64,000 bases of DNA from Bacillus sp. UNC41MFS5 (GCF_000686805.1 NZ_JMLP01000011.1:1-64000); one strand, 5' to 3'; counted from the stretch's first letter, positions 42,745-52,790 are shown. Numbers and translations: made by a program. Notes: generated by a model not told the origin, from the sequence alone.

Positions 42745-43966
42745 CTTTAGTATCCTTCCTTTGTTGGAGTAGATTCGATTCATTCAAATAATCTATTAAA
42801 GTCGTAATATTGGTTTCCCAATCAAATTGATTAAGAATCAACTTCTGTCCCTTTTGAGACATTTCAACCCTAACAAAATCGTCATCTAACAGTTTTAAGA
42901 TATGTGACAATATTTGCTCAGGGTCATTATCATGTAAGGCGATTCCTACCCCTTCATTATTTATTAAATCTTTTGCATACCCATCAATCACACCAACAAT
43001 TGGAACTCCACAAGTCAGGTAATCGATAATCTTACCCGGAAGAACTGTTTTAAAGACTTCTTTGTCTTTCAATGTAACCAAACCTAAATCATGCTTCGCA
43101 ATAATATCAAAGCATTGTTTTTTTGTCACTGGATTCATTATAGTTACATTCTGGTAATTTTTAATTGATTCTATTAACTTATGTTTATTTACTCCGTATC
43201 CTAAGATAGTTAGCTTTATGTTCTGCTTTGCTAAAAGAGGTACCAGTTTATAAATAATTTCTGTATCTTGAGCAAGTCCGAGGTTTCCTGCATAAATAAT
43301 TTTTTTATCCTTGTTTATTTTGTTGTCAATTAAAGCCAATTCTTCCTTAACAACACTGTTTGGGATGAAAATAATTTTTGAGTCTAGTATGCCAGCTTTC
43401 GTTTGAATGTATTCTTTAAAGCCTAGACTATTTATAACAATCTTGTCGGACTTTTTATACAATATCTTTTCTAACTCTCCAAACAATTTCAAGATAAAGG
43501 GATTATCAAATACGCCTACACCTTTTAAAGATTCCGGCCATAGGTCCCTTATATCTAAAATAAATTTTGTTTTATATCTATATTTTGCAAAAAGTCCAAC
43601 GAATCCAGTAAAGATGGGCGGTGAAGTAACAAAAATGTAGTCATACCTTTGTTTATCTTTAAGAATAAGCAAAATAAACTTAAAAGCTATTTCTAAATAA
43701 TAAAACAAGCGATTTAAAATATTTTTGGAATATTTTCTGCTTTTAATTCCTATTCTAATAATGTGATCATTATTCTGGTTCAAGGAATCCTCATCCCAAA
43801 ATGCATCATTATTATACATATTCTTATTCGGATATGAGGGTTCTGTCGTTAGAACCGATGTATCAAAATTATGATTACGCAACAACATATATAGATTTTT
43901 GATACGATTGGCATGACTTCCGATTTCCGGATAAAAATGCTGTGTGATAATTAAAACTCTCTTCAT
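42698..43966 (-). CDS. GT4-family glycosyltransferase (first in operon, WbuB-like)
   Basis: A 422-residue GT-B glycosyltransferase. The acceptor half opens with VLIITQHFYPEIGSHANRI and has DYIFVTSPPIFTGFVGLFA and FILDIRDLWPESL. The donor half has KIIYAGNLGLAQDTEIIYK and the VLPGKIIDYLTCGVPIVG loop. It resembles WbuB-type N-acetylfucosamine or related transferases. It is the first gene of the operon, ATG 43966 with AAGGGGAAA. A broken duplicate of its first part lies at 18448-18889. Confidence 0.9.
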   Translation of the reverse strand: MKRVLIITQHFYPEIGSHANRIKNLYMLLRNHNFDTSVLTTEPSYPNKNMYNNDAFWDEDSLNQNNDHIIRIGIKSRKYSKNILNRLFYYLEIAFKFILLILKDKQRYDYIFVTSPPIFTGFVGLFAKYRYKTKFILDIRDLWPESLKGVGVFDNPFILKLFGELEKILYKKSDKIVINSLGFKEYIQTKAGILDSKIIFIPNSVVKEELALIDNKINKDKKIIYAGNLGLAQDTEIIYKLVPLLAKQNIKLTILGYGVNKHKLIESIKNYQNVTIMNPVTKKQCFDIIAKHDLGLVTLKDKEVFKTVLPGKIIDYLTCGVPIVGVIDGYAKDLINNEGVGIALHDNDPEQILSHILKLLDDDFVRVEMSQKGQKLILNQFDWETNITTLIDYLNESNLLQQRKDTKDVKEGLHVRMESLHK

Positions 43967-44703
43967 CCCATTTCCCCTTTTATCTTTCTCGTCATTACTT
44001 ATATCAATGGGTCAATTAATTTCCAATATAATTTTACACTTATAAACTCGCGTTAAAACAGTCCTATATAATTTACATTTCATTACCAACTAATGATTAA
44101 TTTACTTTTTCAAATTCCAAGCCAAAAAACTTATTCGTTAGTTGTTCGATACTAACTCTCTCTTTAAATCAAAATATGGACTTAACTTTCTTTTTAAAAT
44201 CTCAAGATTTTATTACAAATAAGTAATATATAAAAAATAAATATCTAATGGAAAAATAAGAGTCTGTTCTCCCTATCCTTTCATTAGATATTTATTAATA
44301 ATTTATTATTGGCGTTCCCTCCTCACAACATAGTTATGTCGACATATGGCTAAGGATTAATGTTTTTCTCTAACAGCCATGTTGAATACTTCCTTGAAGA
44401 CGGACAGATCCTTTTCCGATATAAATATAATTATCTGTTTAAACTACTAGAATTCTCGTTGAAAATACTGTCAAAATAGAATAACACACTATGAGTAATC
44501 ATGATGTTTAAAGCAGCAAATCTAATTCAAAAATGTGAAAATAACTGCCTAAATTAGTTTACCACTAATTTTTATGACGGTAAAGGGAGTATTTTGTCGA
44601 ATAATGTAAATCGAAGAAACGATTGTAAAGAAAAATAACAGAAGTGGATAGAGAATAGTTCCTATTCTTTCCACTTCTGTTAGGGTTATTTTTCCTTCCT
44701 TAA
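43967..44703. other. long non-coding gap ahead of the polymer operon
   Basis: About 730 A/T-rich bases without a supported gene; the operon promoter must lie here. Two hairpins are visible: a 15-bp stem formed by 44236-44250 and 44282-44296 with a 31-base loop, and the terminator-like 44632-44690. No clear PhoP-box array was found. Confidence 0.6.
44632..44690. terminator. terminator after the subtilase remnant
   Basis: AACAGAAGTGGA and TCCACTTCTGTT pair around an inner stem GAATAG/CTATTC; AAAAATAA before and TTATTTTT after make it usable in both directions. Confidence 0.8.
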
Positions 44704-44997
44704 CCTGAGCAAGATGATGATTAATTGGAAATAACTGTCCCAGTAGTTTAACTCCAATAGATACAAAATCTATAGTTATATGAACAATTTCTTATTGGTT
44801 ATTTTTGAGTGCATTATACTGAATTATTGTACCATTAAAAATTAAGTCCACACTACGAGTTTCTTCTGTTAACACTAGAATAGGTTTTAGTAGTAAGAGA
44901 TAACTGCGTACACGTCATCAAGGTCGTTAACTTGATCCAAGCTTTCAGATATATTCGAACCTGTTAAAGCTACACCAGGTATATCATCATCAGCATT
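44704..44997 (-). pseudogene. remnant of a second subtilase, PPC and C-terminal domains
   Basis: The minus strand reads NADDDIPGVALTGSNISESL followed by QVNDLDDVYAV. This lines up with DNDIPGLPFPGTSVTNTVSS and DLDDVYAI of the intact subtilase next door. Further on LIFNGTIIQYNALKNNQ and EIVHITIDFVSIGVKL resemble its last domain, with a stop codon between. The catalytic part is gone. A tandem duplicate has been deleted down to its tail. Confidence 0.75.
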
Positions 44998-45019
44998 ATA
45001 GGAAACTTACTTTCGATAT

Positions 45020-45066
45020 ACGATTGAAGGGGCTGCCCAAATGGGCAGCCCCTTCAATCGTATTTT
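45020..45066 (-). terminator. terminator of the subtilase gene
   Basis: A perfect 18-bp stem with core GAAGGGGCTGCCC around AAAT, the strongest hairpin in the window. Confidence 0.9.
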
Positions 45067-45075
45067 ATAGCTAAA

Positions 45076-47226
45076 TTACTTTACAATAATCGTATCGAGA
45101 TTTACCCCGGTTGCGCTCTTTTTCACACCTGTCGCAGCTTTTCCTGTCCATTCAATGGTTAGGACGTGCCGCCCAGCAGTGAGTCCTGTTTTAGAATAAT
45201 ACAACTGCTTATAAAGCGAAGTAGCGGAATACAGTGTTACAAAAGTACTTACGCCGTCCACCGTTACCTTCACAATTCCCTGCGTTGCATATTTGACCCC
45301 TGATACAGTAACTCCTGTACCATTAAAAACAAACTGTGCCTTTGATCCCATGGTATTTGTTCCAGCAAACGATCCACCGGATGTATTAACATTGGAGAAA
45401 GTACTCCAATTACCGATATATCCAATTTCTTTAGCCGTATTCTCATACGTTCCAACTGTTACGCCAGCCTTCACGGTCGCTGTATAGGTTCCTGTTCCTT
45501 TGTAAGCGTATACATCTAAGTAATACTTGCCATCTGCTGGAGCAATGTACGTAAATGTCTCACTCGATGTCCCAGTTTTTTCAGAATAAGCCACAATACC
45601 TGCGCTACTTTTTACAGTTGTAGCGCCACTGTTATATAGATATATGTCAAAATCCGTACCAGTTGCACCGGACAAGGTAATCGTGACTTTTTCTCCTTTC
45701 AGCATATTGATGGCGTAAACATCATCTAGATCGCTTGTTGAACTTACAGTATTTGTTACACTTGTGCCTGGGAATGGTAAGCCCGGAATATCGTTATCCG
45801 GTTGGAAATTGACTGTCTTGTTTGCACTTAACATACTTCCCGTTAATACAGCCCCTTTCAAGGAGGATAGAGCTGTTGAATTTTTCAAAATAGCATCCTT
45901 CATTGTTAAAGGAGCAGCGGCTGGATTCCTGCTCAAGAACAAAGCTGCTGTCCCAGTGACGTGCGGAGTAGCCATTGATGTTCCGCTGAAATAATCGTAA
46001 GCATTGGTGTAATTTCCAGGAGTTGTTGCCGGTACTGTACTTAAAATATCCTGGCCAGGCGCTGCGATATCAACAGTTGTGGCTCCAAAATTGGAAAACC
46101 ATGCTAGGTTTCCTGTATTATCGATGGCAGCTACCGACAAAACATTCGGTAAATTATAGTTAGATGGATAATGCGGTGAAGCATCATTGTCTGTTCCATC
46201 ATTTCCAGCTGCCGCTATAAAAAGGGAGTTAGAATTTTGAATCGCATCGTACAAGGCTTGGCTGAAGCCTCCTCCACCCCACGAGTTGTTGGTAACCTTG
46301 ACCCCTTTTGCCTTCGCATAATTTACTGCTAAAATAGCATCAGACGTGTAGCCACCATCAGGACCGAGGAATTTCAGCGGCATAATCTTTACATTTGGCG
46401 CTACCCCAATAACCCCTAATGTATTGGCTGTTCCTGCAATTGTCCCAGAAACGTGTGTACCGTGTTCATCCCCATCTGCCGCGTCAAAAACTGTATTGTC
46501 GATATTATAGAAATCCCAGCCGTTTACATCATCAACATATCCGTTTTTGTCATTGTCGATGCCGTCTCCCGCAACCTCTCCAGGGTTTTTCCAAATCTGG
46601 GCCTTCAAATCGGGATGATTGATATCTACCCCTGTATCAATGACCGCTATGACAACGCTCGTACTTCCCTTTGTTACCGCCCATGCGGCTTCCGCACCAA
46701 TATCGATTCCAGCTTTTCCAGGAATCCCGAAAATGGGCTGACCCGTATTTTTCAGTCCCCATAACTGTCCAAACTTAGGGTCTGATACAGCATCCGGCTT
46801 AAGTATATAGTTAGGCTCCGCGTACTCTACTTGCGGAGAGGCATTAAGAGATTTCAGTACTTCCTGCATTGGAATTTTAGCATTGAAGCTGATGAGTTTT
46901 GTATTAGAATTATTTAAATTCTTTTTCGTCTTCAAGCTGAACTTCGTCTGTAAAACTCCTAAACTTTCAGTTTTATAAGTATTTTTATACTTTACGATTA
47001 CTTCCCCTTCTTTATATTTTTTACCATTGCTGCTTTTAAATGTAGCCATGGCTTTATCGCTCTGTAACTTCCGTTCTTGAATCTGAATGACGGGATTGAC
47101 CTTTTGTGTGGCCTTTTTGAAATTCTGTGTGCCACCGTTCCCAGATTCATTGGATGTAGCAAGCGCAGGAATGCTAGCGAATAACAACCCCACGCTCACC
47201 ATTAAAGCAGTCATCTTCTTCCTCAT
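45076..47226 (-). CDS. secreted subtilisin-like serine protease (S8) with PPC domain
   Basis: A 716-residue exported protease. It has a signal peptide (1-23) and an S8 propeptide of fervidolysin type (about 70-143, EGEVIVKYKN ... VEYAEPNYIL). The catalytic domain (about 155-470) has D197 (VIDTGVD), H255 (HGTHVSG), N342 (AAAGNDG) and S417 (SGTSMATPH). A PPC beta domain (about 490-590) and a C-terminal carbohydrate-binding-like beta domain (about 600-716) follow. An acidic DGIDNDKNGYVDD insert may bind calcium. ATG 47226 has GGGAG upstream. A remnant of a duplicate follows downstream. Confidence 0.93.
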   Translation of the reverse strand: MRKKMTALMVSVGLLFASIPALATSNESGNGGTQNFKKATQKVNPVIQIQERKLQSDKAMATFKSSNGKKYKEGEVIVKYKNTYKTESLGVLQTKFSLKTKKNLNNSNTKLISFNAKIPMQEVLKSLNASPQVEYAEPNYILKPDAVSDPKFGQLWGLKNTGQPIFGIPGKAGIDIGAEAAWAVTKGSTSVVIAVIDTGVDINHPDLKAQIWKNPGEVAGDGIDNDKNGYVDDVNGWDFYNIDNTVFDAADGDEHGTHVSGTIAGTANTLGVIGVAPNVKIMPLKFLGPDGGYTSDAILAVNYAKAKGVKVTNNSWGGGGFSQALYDAIQNSNSLFIAAAGNDGTDNDASPHYPSNYNLPNVLSVAAIDNTGNLAWFSNFGATTVDIAAPGQDILSTVPATTPGNYTNAYDYFSGTSMATPHVTGTAALFLSRNPAAAPLTMKDAILKNSTALSSLKGAVLTGSMLSANKTVNFQPDNDIPGLPFPGTSVTNTVSSTSDLDDVYAINMLKGEKVTITLSGATGTDFDIYLYNSGATTVKSSAGIVAYSEKTGTSSETFTYIAPADGKYYLDVYAYKGTGTYTATVKAGVTVGTYENTAKEIGYIGNWSTFSNVNTSGGSFAGTNTMGSKAQFVFNGTGVTVSGVKYATQGIVKVTVDGVSTFVTLYSATSLYKQLYYSKTGLTAGRHVLTIEWTGKAATGVKKSATGVNLDTIIVK

Positions 47227-47485
47227 ACCATTCTCCCTTCGACTATAAAACTAGTTAAGCAACCATACGAGTCAAATATATTTAGCGACTTAGACCCTTA
47301 TGCCTATATCGTAGGGATTATTTTTTGGAAGTCCTCTAAACCAAGATAAGATTTATTAAAAAACTATAATCAAAGCAGGTTTAATTAGTCTTACATCAAA
47401 ATTAAAACACCATAGTTTTAGAGATATCTTAAACAAATTTTGATATTTCTTTACTTGTTAATTGATTATTTTCGCACAATAAATT

Positions 47486-47532
47486 AGCTGCTTATATACA
47501 AGTATCAAATAGTTACTTGTATATAAGCAGCT
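47486..47532. terminator. large perfect hairpin in the subtilase upstream region
   Basis: Nineteen bases (47486-47504) pair perfectly with 47514-47532 across a nine-base loop. It lies downstream of the PepSY gene on the minus strand and can end that operon. The rest of the 47227-47640 gap shows no gene. Confidence 0.75.
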
Positions 47533-47640
47533 TAAATTTTTCTATCAAACAACCTTAATAGCTTTTTCTTGAGGAGTATTTTCAACTGTAATTCCCGATA
47601 ATTCTTCCAATTAAAATAGTAAGCATTCGGTAACCCTCAC

Positions 47641-47787
47641 CTATCCTTTGTACCATGGTGCAACTAAGCCAGATAATATACCATTAATTGTCATACTATG
47701 ATTGTTTTTCGTGTAAATATATATTTTACCGTCCCCATCTTCACTAATTAGGCAGAATTCACAATCTTCTTTATGGTGAACAGCTCT
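47641..47787 (-). pseudogene. gene fragment with a P-II-like DNA patch
   Basis: An open minus-strand stretch encodes VHHKEDCEFCLISEDGDGK and then NNHSMTINGILSGLVAPWY before a stop. It has no start codon. Bases 47719-47744 are identical to 26 bases of glnK (54712-54737). The origin of the fragment is unknown. Confidence 0.4.
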
Positions 47788-47802
47788 TTTTAGACAAAAA
47801 AT

Positions 47803-48366
47803 TTATGCCACTTTCCCGTCTTCTTTTCGTTTTTTCCTCATCATATCAGCCCGGAGGACTTTTAAGGATAAGTAAATACCTGAACCAGTTAAGAAGATCA
47901 TTGCTAGTGCAACTAGGTCAACGAGCCATTTCACATTCGTTGTACCGATCTTACCTTCGTGAAGTCCCCTGATGATACTTGTAACTGAACCAGTTCCCCC
48001 TTCTCCGCCGGGGCCGCTAGTTCCAGGTCGACCTGGGAATTGACTAGTTGCATTGGATCCAGTTTGACCGTTTGCGTTTGCTCCACTTTGGCCTTGAGTT
48101 TGACCGTTCGTCTGGGTTTGCGGTTGAACACCAGATGCTGCCTGACCTTGAGTTTGCCCTGCCGCTTGGTTTGAATCAGTTGTTGCTCCTTGTTGCATTG
48201 TTCCTGGATTAAACTGACCAGGCTGGAAATTTCCACGATTTCCTTCCATTTGTGTTTGGCCGATTAACCATGGCTCATTCATTAATAATCCCGTCACCGA
48301 CTCTATTAAGATAAAGATGGAACAGATTAAACCGATCCATAAGTGGGCTTTTCTCGTTTTTTTCAT
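47803..48366 (-). CDS. PepSY-type membrane protein with low-complexity loop
   Basis: A 187-residue protein with membrane helices near residues 8-28 and 145-168, a shortened PepSY_TM layout. The extracytoplasmic loop between them is Gln/Thr/Gly/Asn-rich (QGQSGANANGQTGSNATSQ type) and ends in SIIRGLHEGKIG. Most PepSY_TM proteins are longer, so this is a small version. ATG 48366 follows GGAG. It lies 194 bases after the yknZ-like gene and may be read with it; it could assist the exporter. Confidence 0.75.
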   Translation of the reverse strand: MKKTRKAHLWIGLICSIFILIESVTGLLMNEPWLIGQTQMEGNRGNFQPGQFNPGTMQQGATTDSNQAAGQTQGQAASGVQPQTQTNGQTQGQSGANANGQTGSNATSQFPGRPGTSGPGGEGGTGSVTSIIRGLHEGKIGTTNVKWLVDLVALAMIFLTGSGIYLSLKVLRADMMRKKRKEDGKVA

Positions 48367-48560
48367 ATAGATTCTCCTCATTTTCATTTATTTAGGTAGA
48401 TCAACACAGTTAAAGTGCCGCGATGGTTCATTTTTTTATTAATAAATTAAGTTTATTTTCAAAAAATTGGCTTTTATTTGCGAATTTTCCTATTTTATTT
48501 GCTCATTGAACAATTTTATTGGCGTATCAAAATTTCGCGGTCTTAACGGCAAGCAAAATC

Positions 48561-49727
48561 CTATTGATACCGAAGAGCTTGAATCGGGTTCAATTTGGAA
48601 GCCTTGCTGGCTGGGAATACTCCGAAGACCACACCGACGGCGAGCGAGAATAGGAACGATGATAGAATCACAGTCGGTGAGAAGGCAATGCTTAAACTCA
48701 TCAGAGAGGAAACCATTTTTCCTAACCCTAATCCAAACAGAATTCCAATCAAGCCACCCATCGAGCTTAGTACCACAGCCTCAATTAAAAACTGTAGGAG
48801 GACATCACGCCGTTTGGCACCAATTGCTTTTCTAATCCCGATTTCCTTCGTTCGTTCTGAGACCGACACAAGCATGATATTCATGATGCCAATCCCGCCG
48901 ACTAGTAAGGAGATACTCGCAATTCCGCCTAGCATCATGGTCATGGTGTCAGACACCGAACTCATCGTGTCCATAACATCCTGCTGGTTTGTTACACCAT
49001 AATTATCGCTTTTCCCAGGATACATACTAGCGAGTGCCAATTTAACCTCATTCATCACGAAATCCATCTGATCCTCACTTTTGCCCTGCAAATAAACGGT
49101 ACTAATCGTCGTACTGCCTACTAACCGCTGACCCGTGCTCAACGGGACAATGACCACATTATCCCCGCTCTGCCCGAGTGAGCTCCCTTTTGATGCTAAA
49201 ACACCGACTACTTTGAATGAGGTGCCTGACACCTGAATGTATTGACCGACCGGATTCTCTGTGCCGAAAAAGGTGCTAGCTGTTTCTGATCCGAGTACGG
49301 CAATCTTTTGGCGGTACTCGACATCTAAGTCGGTAATAAAGCGCCCTTGACTGACCTTTGTATCACGTACACTTGAGTAGGCGGCATTTGTCCCTGTTAG
49401 GGTTATCTGAGAAGACGTCCGCTCCTTCTTCACATAGACCCGGCCCGAAACAACCGGTGCAACAGCTTTTACACCATCAATCTCACTTAACTCACTAATT
49501 TTATCCTCCGTTAGTTCAATATCGGTACTATAGGTATTTACCGTCAAAAGGTTGGTTCCCAATTGATTGATTTGACTCGTAACGTTTTTCGCTGACCCTT
49601 GGGCAATCGAAACTAAGACGATGACTGACGAGACCCCAATGATGATTCCGAGCATCGTCAAAACCGCCCTCATTTTATTGCTTCTGATACTCCGTAGCGC
49701 CATTTTAATGGATTGCAACATTCCCAA
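48561..49727 (-). CDS. yknZ: MacB-type ABC permease (YknZ-like)
   Basis: A 388-residue permease with one N-terminal helix, a periplasmic-core-like domain (about 40-240) and three C-terminal FtsX helices ([39 protein letters not shown], and a last one). TTG 49727 is the likely start because GGAGG lies eight bases upstream; ATG 49721 is an alternative. It overlaps yknY by 23 bases. The codons for QVSGTS include an exact copy of the dispersed 13-bp repeat. With YknX and YknY it forms an efflux or peptide-resistance pump. Confidence 0.9.
   Translation of the reverse strand: MGMLQSIKMALRSIRSNKMRAVLTMLGIIIGVSSVIVLVSIAQGSAKNVTSQINQLGTNLLTVNTYSTDIELTEDKISELSEIDGVKAVAPVVSGRVYVKKERTSSQITLTGTNAAYSSVRDTKVSQGRFITDLDVEYRQKIAVLGSETASTFFGTENPVGQYIQVSGTSFKVVGVLASKGSSLGQSGDNVVIVPLSTGQRLVGSTTISTVYLQGKSEDQMDFVMNEVKLALASMYPGKSDNYGVTNQQDVMDTMSSVSDTMTMMLGGIASISLLVGGIGIMNIMLVSVSERTKEIGIRKAIGAKRRDVLLQFLIEAVVLSSMGGLIGILFGLGLGKMVSSLMSLSIAFSPTVILSSFLFSLAVGVVFGVFPASKASKLNPIQALRYQ
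49221..49233. repeat. dispersed 13-bp repeat inside a coding region
   Basis: Exact GGTGCCTGACACC on the plus strand, reading as part of Gln-Val-Ser-Gly-Thr in the YknZ-like permease. A one-base variant (GGTGTCAGACACC) is at 48945-48957 in the same gene. Confidence 0.85.
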
Positions 49728-50415
49728 GCAGGACACCTCCATTCTCAAAGAGTTGGCCATCTTGAATACTGACCATTCTTTTTGCTTGTTTTGCGATTTC
49801 CAAATCATGTGTGATTAAAATAATCGTATGTCCTAATTCATTCAATTCCTTCATTAAAAGGAGGATCTCTTTGCTTGTTTTACTATCAAGGGCACCGGTT
49901 GGTTCATCGGCGAGGAGAATCGATGGCTGGCCAACCAGGGCTCTCGCAATCGCCACCCGTTGCTGCTGCCCTCCGGAAAGCTGGGTGGGCAGGTGGCCGG
50001 CACGATCCTTCAAGCCGACCTTATCCAATCCGTCTAATGCCCGCTCACGTCTTTCACGAGTTGGTACGCCGGCATATAACAAGGGCAATTCCACATTTTC
50101 GAGTGCAGTGAGCTTACCTAATAAGTTAAAGTTTTGAAAAATAAACCCAATCTTCCGATTACGAATCGTCGCTAAACTGTTGTCATCCATTTTCCCAATA
50201 TCTCTGCCATCAAGGTGATAAGTCCCTTTATTAGGCCGATCAAGGCAGCCTAGCATGTTCATTAAGGTGGATTTCCCAGACCCTGATGGACCAATGATGG
50301 CTAAAAATTCACCCTTTTGGATTTCTAATGACACGTCATTGAGGGCATGGACCATTTCACCGCCAAGCCTATAGGTTTTCATCATATTTTTAATTTGAAT
50401 AATTGGTGTACTCAT
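49705..50415 (-). CDS. yknY: MacB/LolD-type ABC ATPase (YknY-like)
   Basis: A 236-residue ATPase with Walker [11 protein letters not shown]-loop FQNFNLLG, signature [15 protein letters not shown], Walker [13 protein letters not shown] and the switch His in THD. Its ATG shares a base with the stop codon of yknX. It energises the YknZ-like permease. In B. subtilis YknWXYZ protects against the SDP killing factor; no yknW homologue is seen here. Confidence 0.93.
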   Translation of the reverse strand: MSTPIIQIKNMMKTYRLGGEMVHALNDVSLEIQKGEFLAIIGPSGSGKSTLMNMLGCLDRPNKGTYHLDGRDIGKMDDNSLATIRNRKIGFIFQNFNLLGKLTALENVELPLLYAGVPTRERRERALDGLDKVGLKDRAGHLPTQLSGGQQQRVAIARALVGQPSILLADEPTGALDSKTSKEILLLMKELNELGHTIILITHDLEIAKQAKRMVSIQDGQLFENGGVLLGNVAIH

Positions 50416-51398
50416 TAATTGCCACCCTTTCCGCTTTGCGCTCCTTGTCCATTTCCACCCGGTGGCATGCCTCCGCCAGTCATTGCGCCCATGCCGCCCA
50501 TGTTGCCTCTCATCATACCGCCCTGGCTGTTAGACGAGGTGCTTGTTGCAAGTTCAGGCAATTGAATCGTTTCACCTGCGGATACTCCTTCTGTTAGTTC
50601 AACATACTCATCCGTTGAAATTCCTGTTTTTACCGTCTTTTGCTGGCTTGTGCCTGCTGATGCATTAGAACTCGTGTCCGTAGTGGCCCCAGTCACAATC
50701 ACATATTTCTCATTATTATTTGTATAAACCCCATCGACAGGAACATAAAGGGCATTTTCCTTACTTTGGGTTAAAATACTAGCTTCCGTACTCATCCCGA
50801 CTTTTAAATTTGTAGGTTTATCAATGTGAATGGTGACATCAAAAGTCGAAGTTCCGTTCGCAGAAGTTCCCTCAGCAGCAATCGCCGTTACCTTTCCAGT
50901 ATAAGTAGTGTCAGGATACGCACTTACAGTTAAGCTGACCGTCTGCTTCTTTTTAATTTTTGTAATATCTAGCTCATCCACTGCGACAACGGTTTGTAGA
51001 TCCTTGTAGTCGGTTAGATGGGCGACCACCAGACCATTCGTTACCCGTTCTCCTTCTAGCACAGAAACAGATGTAATCGTCCCGTCAGCAAGAGCGGTAA
51101 TCGGATCACTATCATCCGTGAAGGTAATTAATTCATCCCCCTCACTTACTTTGTCACCAGCTGAAACTAGCACTTCATCGATTTCATCATTATCATCTGT
51201 TGCTTTAATATCCTCACTAGTGACCGGTGCAACCGTACCTGAACCGCTTATCTTCACTTCGAGCTTTCCTTGTTGAACCACAGCTGTTCGAGTTTGAGCT
51301 GCCGCCTCCGTACTCACCGTTTTCGATTTATAATATTGAAACCCGACAAACCCGATGACCACAACACTTACAAGTATCCATATCACTTTCTTCAACAA
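50415..51398 (-). CDS. yknX: HlyD/MacA-type adaptor (YknX-like)
   Basis: A 327-residue membrane-fusion protein with an N-terminal anchor (4-22), a lipoyl/hairpin region ([14 protein letters not shown] ... [11 protein letters not shown]), a beta-barrel (about 140-210) and a C-terminal domain. The tail is Gly/Met-rich ([18 protein letters not shown]), which is common in YknX-like proteins and may be flexible or metal-binding. First gene of the yknXYZ operon. It links the pump to the wall space. Confidence 0.92.
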   Translation of the reverse strand: MLKKVIWILVSVVVIGFVGFQYYKSKTVSTEAAAQTRTAVVQQGKLEVKISGSGTVAPVTSEDIKATDDNDEIDEVLVSAGDKVSEGDELITFTDDSDPITALADGTITSVSVLEGERVTNGLVVAHLTDYKDLQTVVAVDELDITKIKKKQTVSLTVSAYPDTTYTGKVTAIAAEGTSANGTSTFDVTIHIDKPTNLKVGMSTEASILTQSKENALYVPVDGVYTNNNEKYVIVTGATTDTSSNASAGTSQQKTVKTGISTDEYVELTEGVSAGETIQLPELATSTSSNSQGGMMRGNMGGMGAMTGGGMPPGGNGQGAQSGKGGN

Positions 51399-51594
51399 TC
51401 TCGACTCCTTTACTCCCCACTGCCATTACGCCTCAGCCAGCAGGGAAATGATTTATTTGATGAGCCTATTATCTTGTCTGTTCCTTAAGTTATCCTTAAG
51501 AAAATAGGCAAGGATATTTATTCAGTAAACCACTCCCTGCTTCTGAAATAGAGCATTTTTTCAAGAAGAAACTATTGAAAACATCTTAGAATCA

Positions 51595-51642
51595 CAAAAA
51601 AGCCTTCATTCCTCTGTACTTAAGGAATGAAGGCTTTTTCAT
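51595..51642 (-). terminator. terminator of pstS
   Basis: AAAAAGCCTTCATTCCT pairs with AGGAATGAAGGCTTTTT. Confidence 0.9.
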
Positions 51643-51660
51643 GTTAATTAACTATTAATC

Positions 51661-52590
51661 TTAAAGATTTTTTTGATTGCCTTGTGCATCACGTTCAACT
51701 TGCATTTTTGTTACAGGAAGGTAGCCTTGCTCTTGTAATAACGTATTTTGGATATCATCTGACATTAAATAATCAAGGAATGCTTTTGCAAGATCTGTTG
51801 CCTCACCCTTAGTATAAGAGTGTTGGTAAGCCCAAACTGGGAATTTACCTGATTGTACATTTTCTGCAGTTGGTTCAACACCATCAATGGCAAGAGGAGT
51901 TACTGTTTCATCCGTGAAATAAGAGAAAGCAAGGTAACCAATCGCACCATCAGTTTCATTAATAATCTTTTTAACTGTGTTTGAAGAATCTTCTGTGATT
52001 CCTTCAGCAGGTGTTGCTCCATCAAGGGCAAATTTATTAAAAATTGCACGAGTTCCAGAAGAATCAGGACGGTTTACAAGAACGATTTTTTGGTCTGCTC
52101 CACCAAGTTCTTTCCAGTTTGTGATTTTTCCAGTGAAAACTTTAATTAAATCCGCTTTTTTAATATCTTTAATCCCTACTTTAGGGTTAACGGCAGCAGT
52201 CATCCCTACTACAGCAACTTTATGGTCAACAATCTGATCAGCTGGAATTCCTTCTTTTTCTTCAGCAAAAACATCAGAGTTACCAATTTGAACAGATCCT
52301 TCAGCAACTTGTGATAAGCCTGTACCAGATCCACCCGCGTTTACTTGTATATCAACTTTAGGGTTAGTAGCCATAAATTCTTCAGCTGCAGCTGCCACAA
52401 GAGGCTGCATCGCAGAAGAGCCAGAAATAGTTAATGAGCCGGAAAGTTCTTTCTTTTCTTCAGTCTTTGGCGTTTCTTTCTTCGCAGTTCCTTCTGTCTT
52501 CTCAGTAGATGCTGCGCCTCCACAAGCAGCCATGAAAACCATTAACGCAGCTAGCAATGTAAGTAGGCTTAAGTTTTTCAATCTTTTCAT
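51661..52590 (-). CDS. pstS: phosphate-binding lipoprotein
   Basis: A 309-residue substrate-binding protein of the high-affinity phosphate ABC transporter. Signal peptide with lipobox MAAC, charged linker, then the PstS fold with phosphate-contact loops SGSSAMQPL, AGGSGTGLSQV, NRPDSSGTRAIF and the GAIGYLAFSYF segment. No pstC, pstA or pstB gene is adjacent; a terminator follows directly. An array of PhoP boxes upstream indicates induction by phosphate starvation. GGGGGA precedes ATG 52590. Confidence 0.94.
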   Translation of the reverse strand: MKRLKNLSLLTLLAALMVFMAACGGAASTEKTEGTAKKETPKTEEKKELSGSLTISGSSAMQPLVAAAAEEFMATNPKVDIQVNAGGSGTGLSQVAEGSVQIGNSDVFAEEKEGIPADQIVDHKVAVVGMTAAVNPKVGIKDIKKADLIKVFTGKITNWKELGGADQKIVLVNRPDSSGTRAIFNKFALDGATPAEGITEDSSNTVKKIINETDGAIGYLAFSYFTDETVTPLAIDGVEPTAENVQSGKFPVWAYQHSYTKGEATDLAKAFLDYLMSDDIQNTLLQEQGYLPVTKMQVERDAQGNQKNL

Positions 52591-52650
52591 TTCTTTAAAT
52601 CCCCCTAGTCATTTTGATGTTCTTTACAGGTATAAGAATAATCCTTATTT

Positions 52651-52708
52651 GTTAACTGCGTGTTAATCGTATGTATAGTTTTGTAAAGATTTGATAATGT
52701 TTGTAAAT
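52651..52708 (-). promoter_or_regulatory. PhoP-box array upstream of pstS
   Basis: Six TTAACA-like repeats occur on the minus strand at 52651-52656, 52662-52667, 52673-52678, 52683-52688, 52693-52698 and 52703-52708, spaced 10 or 11 bases. The two nearest the gene are exact TTAACA. This is the PhoP-binding pattern known from Bacillus Pho-regulon promoters. Confidence 0.85.
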
Positions 52709-52751
52709 TTTTGTTGATTCTTTTATAACAATCATGTTTCTCCATTTATTG

Positions 52752-52790
52752 AAATATCACCAGCCTCTTTGGCCGGTGATATTTGCTTTC
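52752..52790. terminator. terminator after the small acidic lipoprotein
   Basis: AAATATCACC-GCC and GGC-GGTGATATTT form a stem with one mismatch, downstream of the minus-strand gene. Confidence 0.75.

Noticed and set aside
43967..44703. PhoP boxes ahead of the polymer operon
   Set aside because: TTAACG- and TTTACA-like pieces occur, but not with regular 11-base spacing, so Pho control of the operon is not claimed.
48945..48957. GGTGTCAGACACC as a repeat copy
   Set aside because: One base differs, and the sequence is coding (SVSDTM) in a conserved permease. It may be chance, so it is mentioned but not listed separately.
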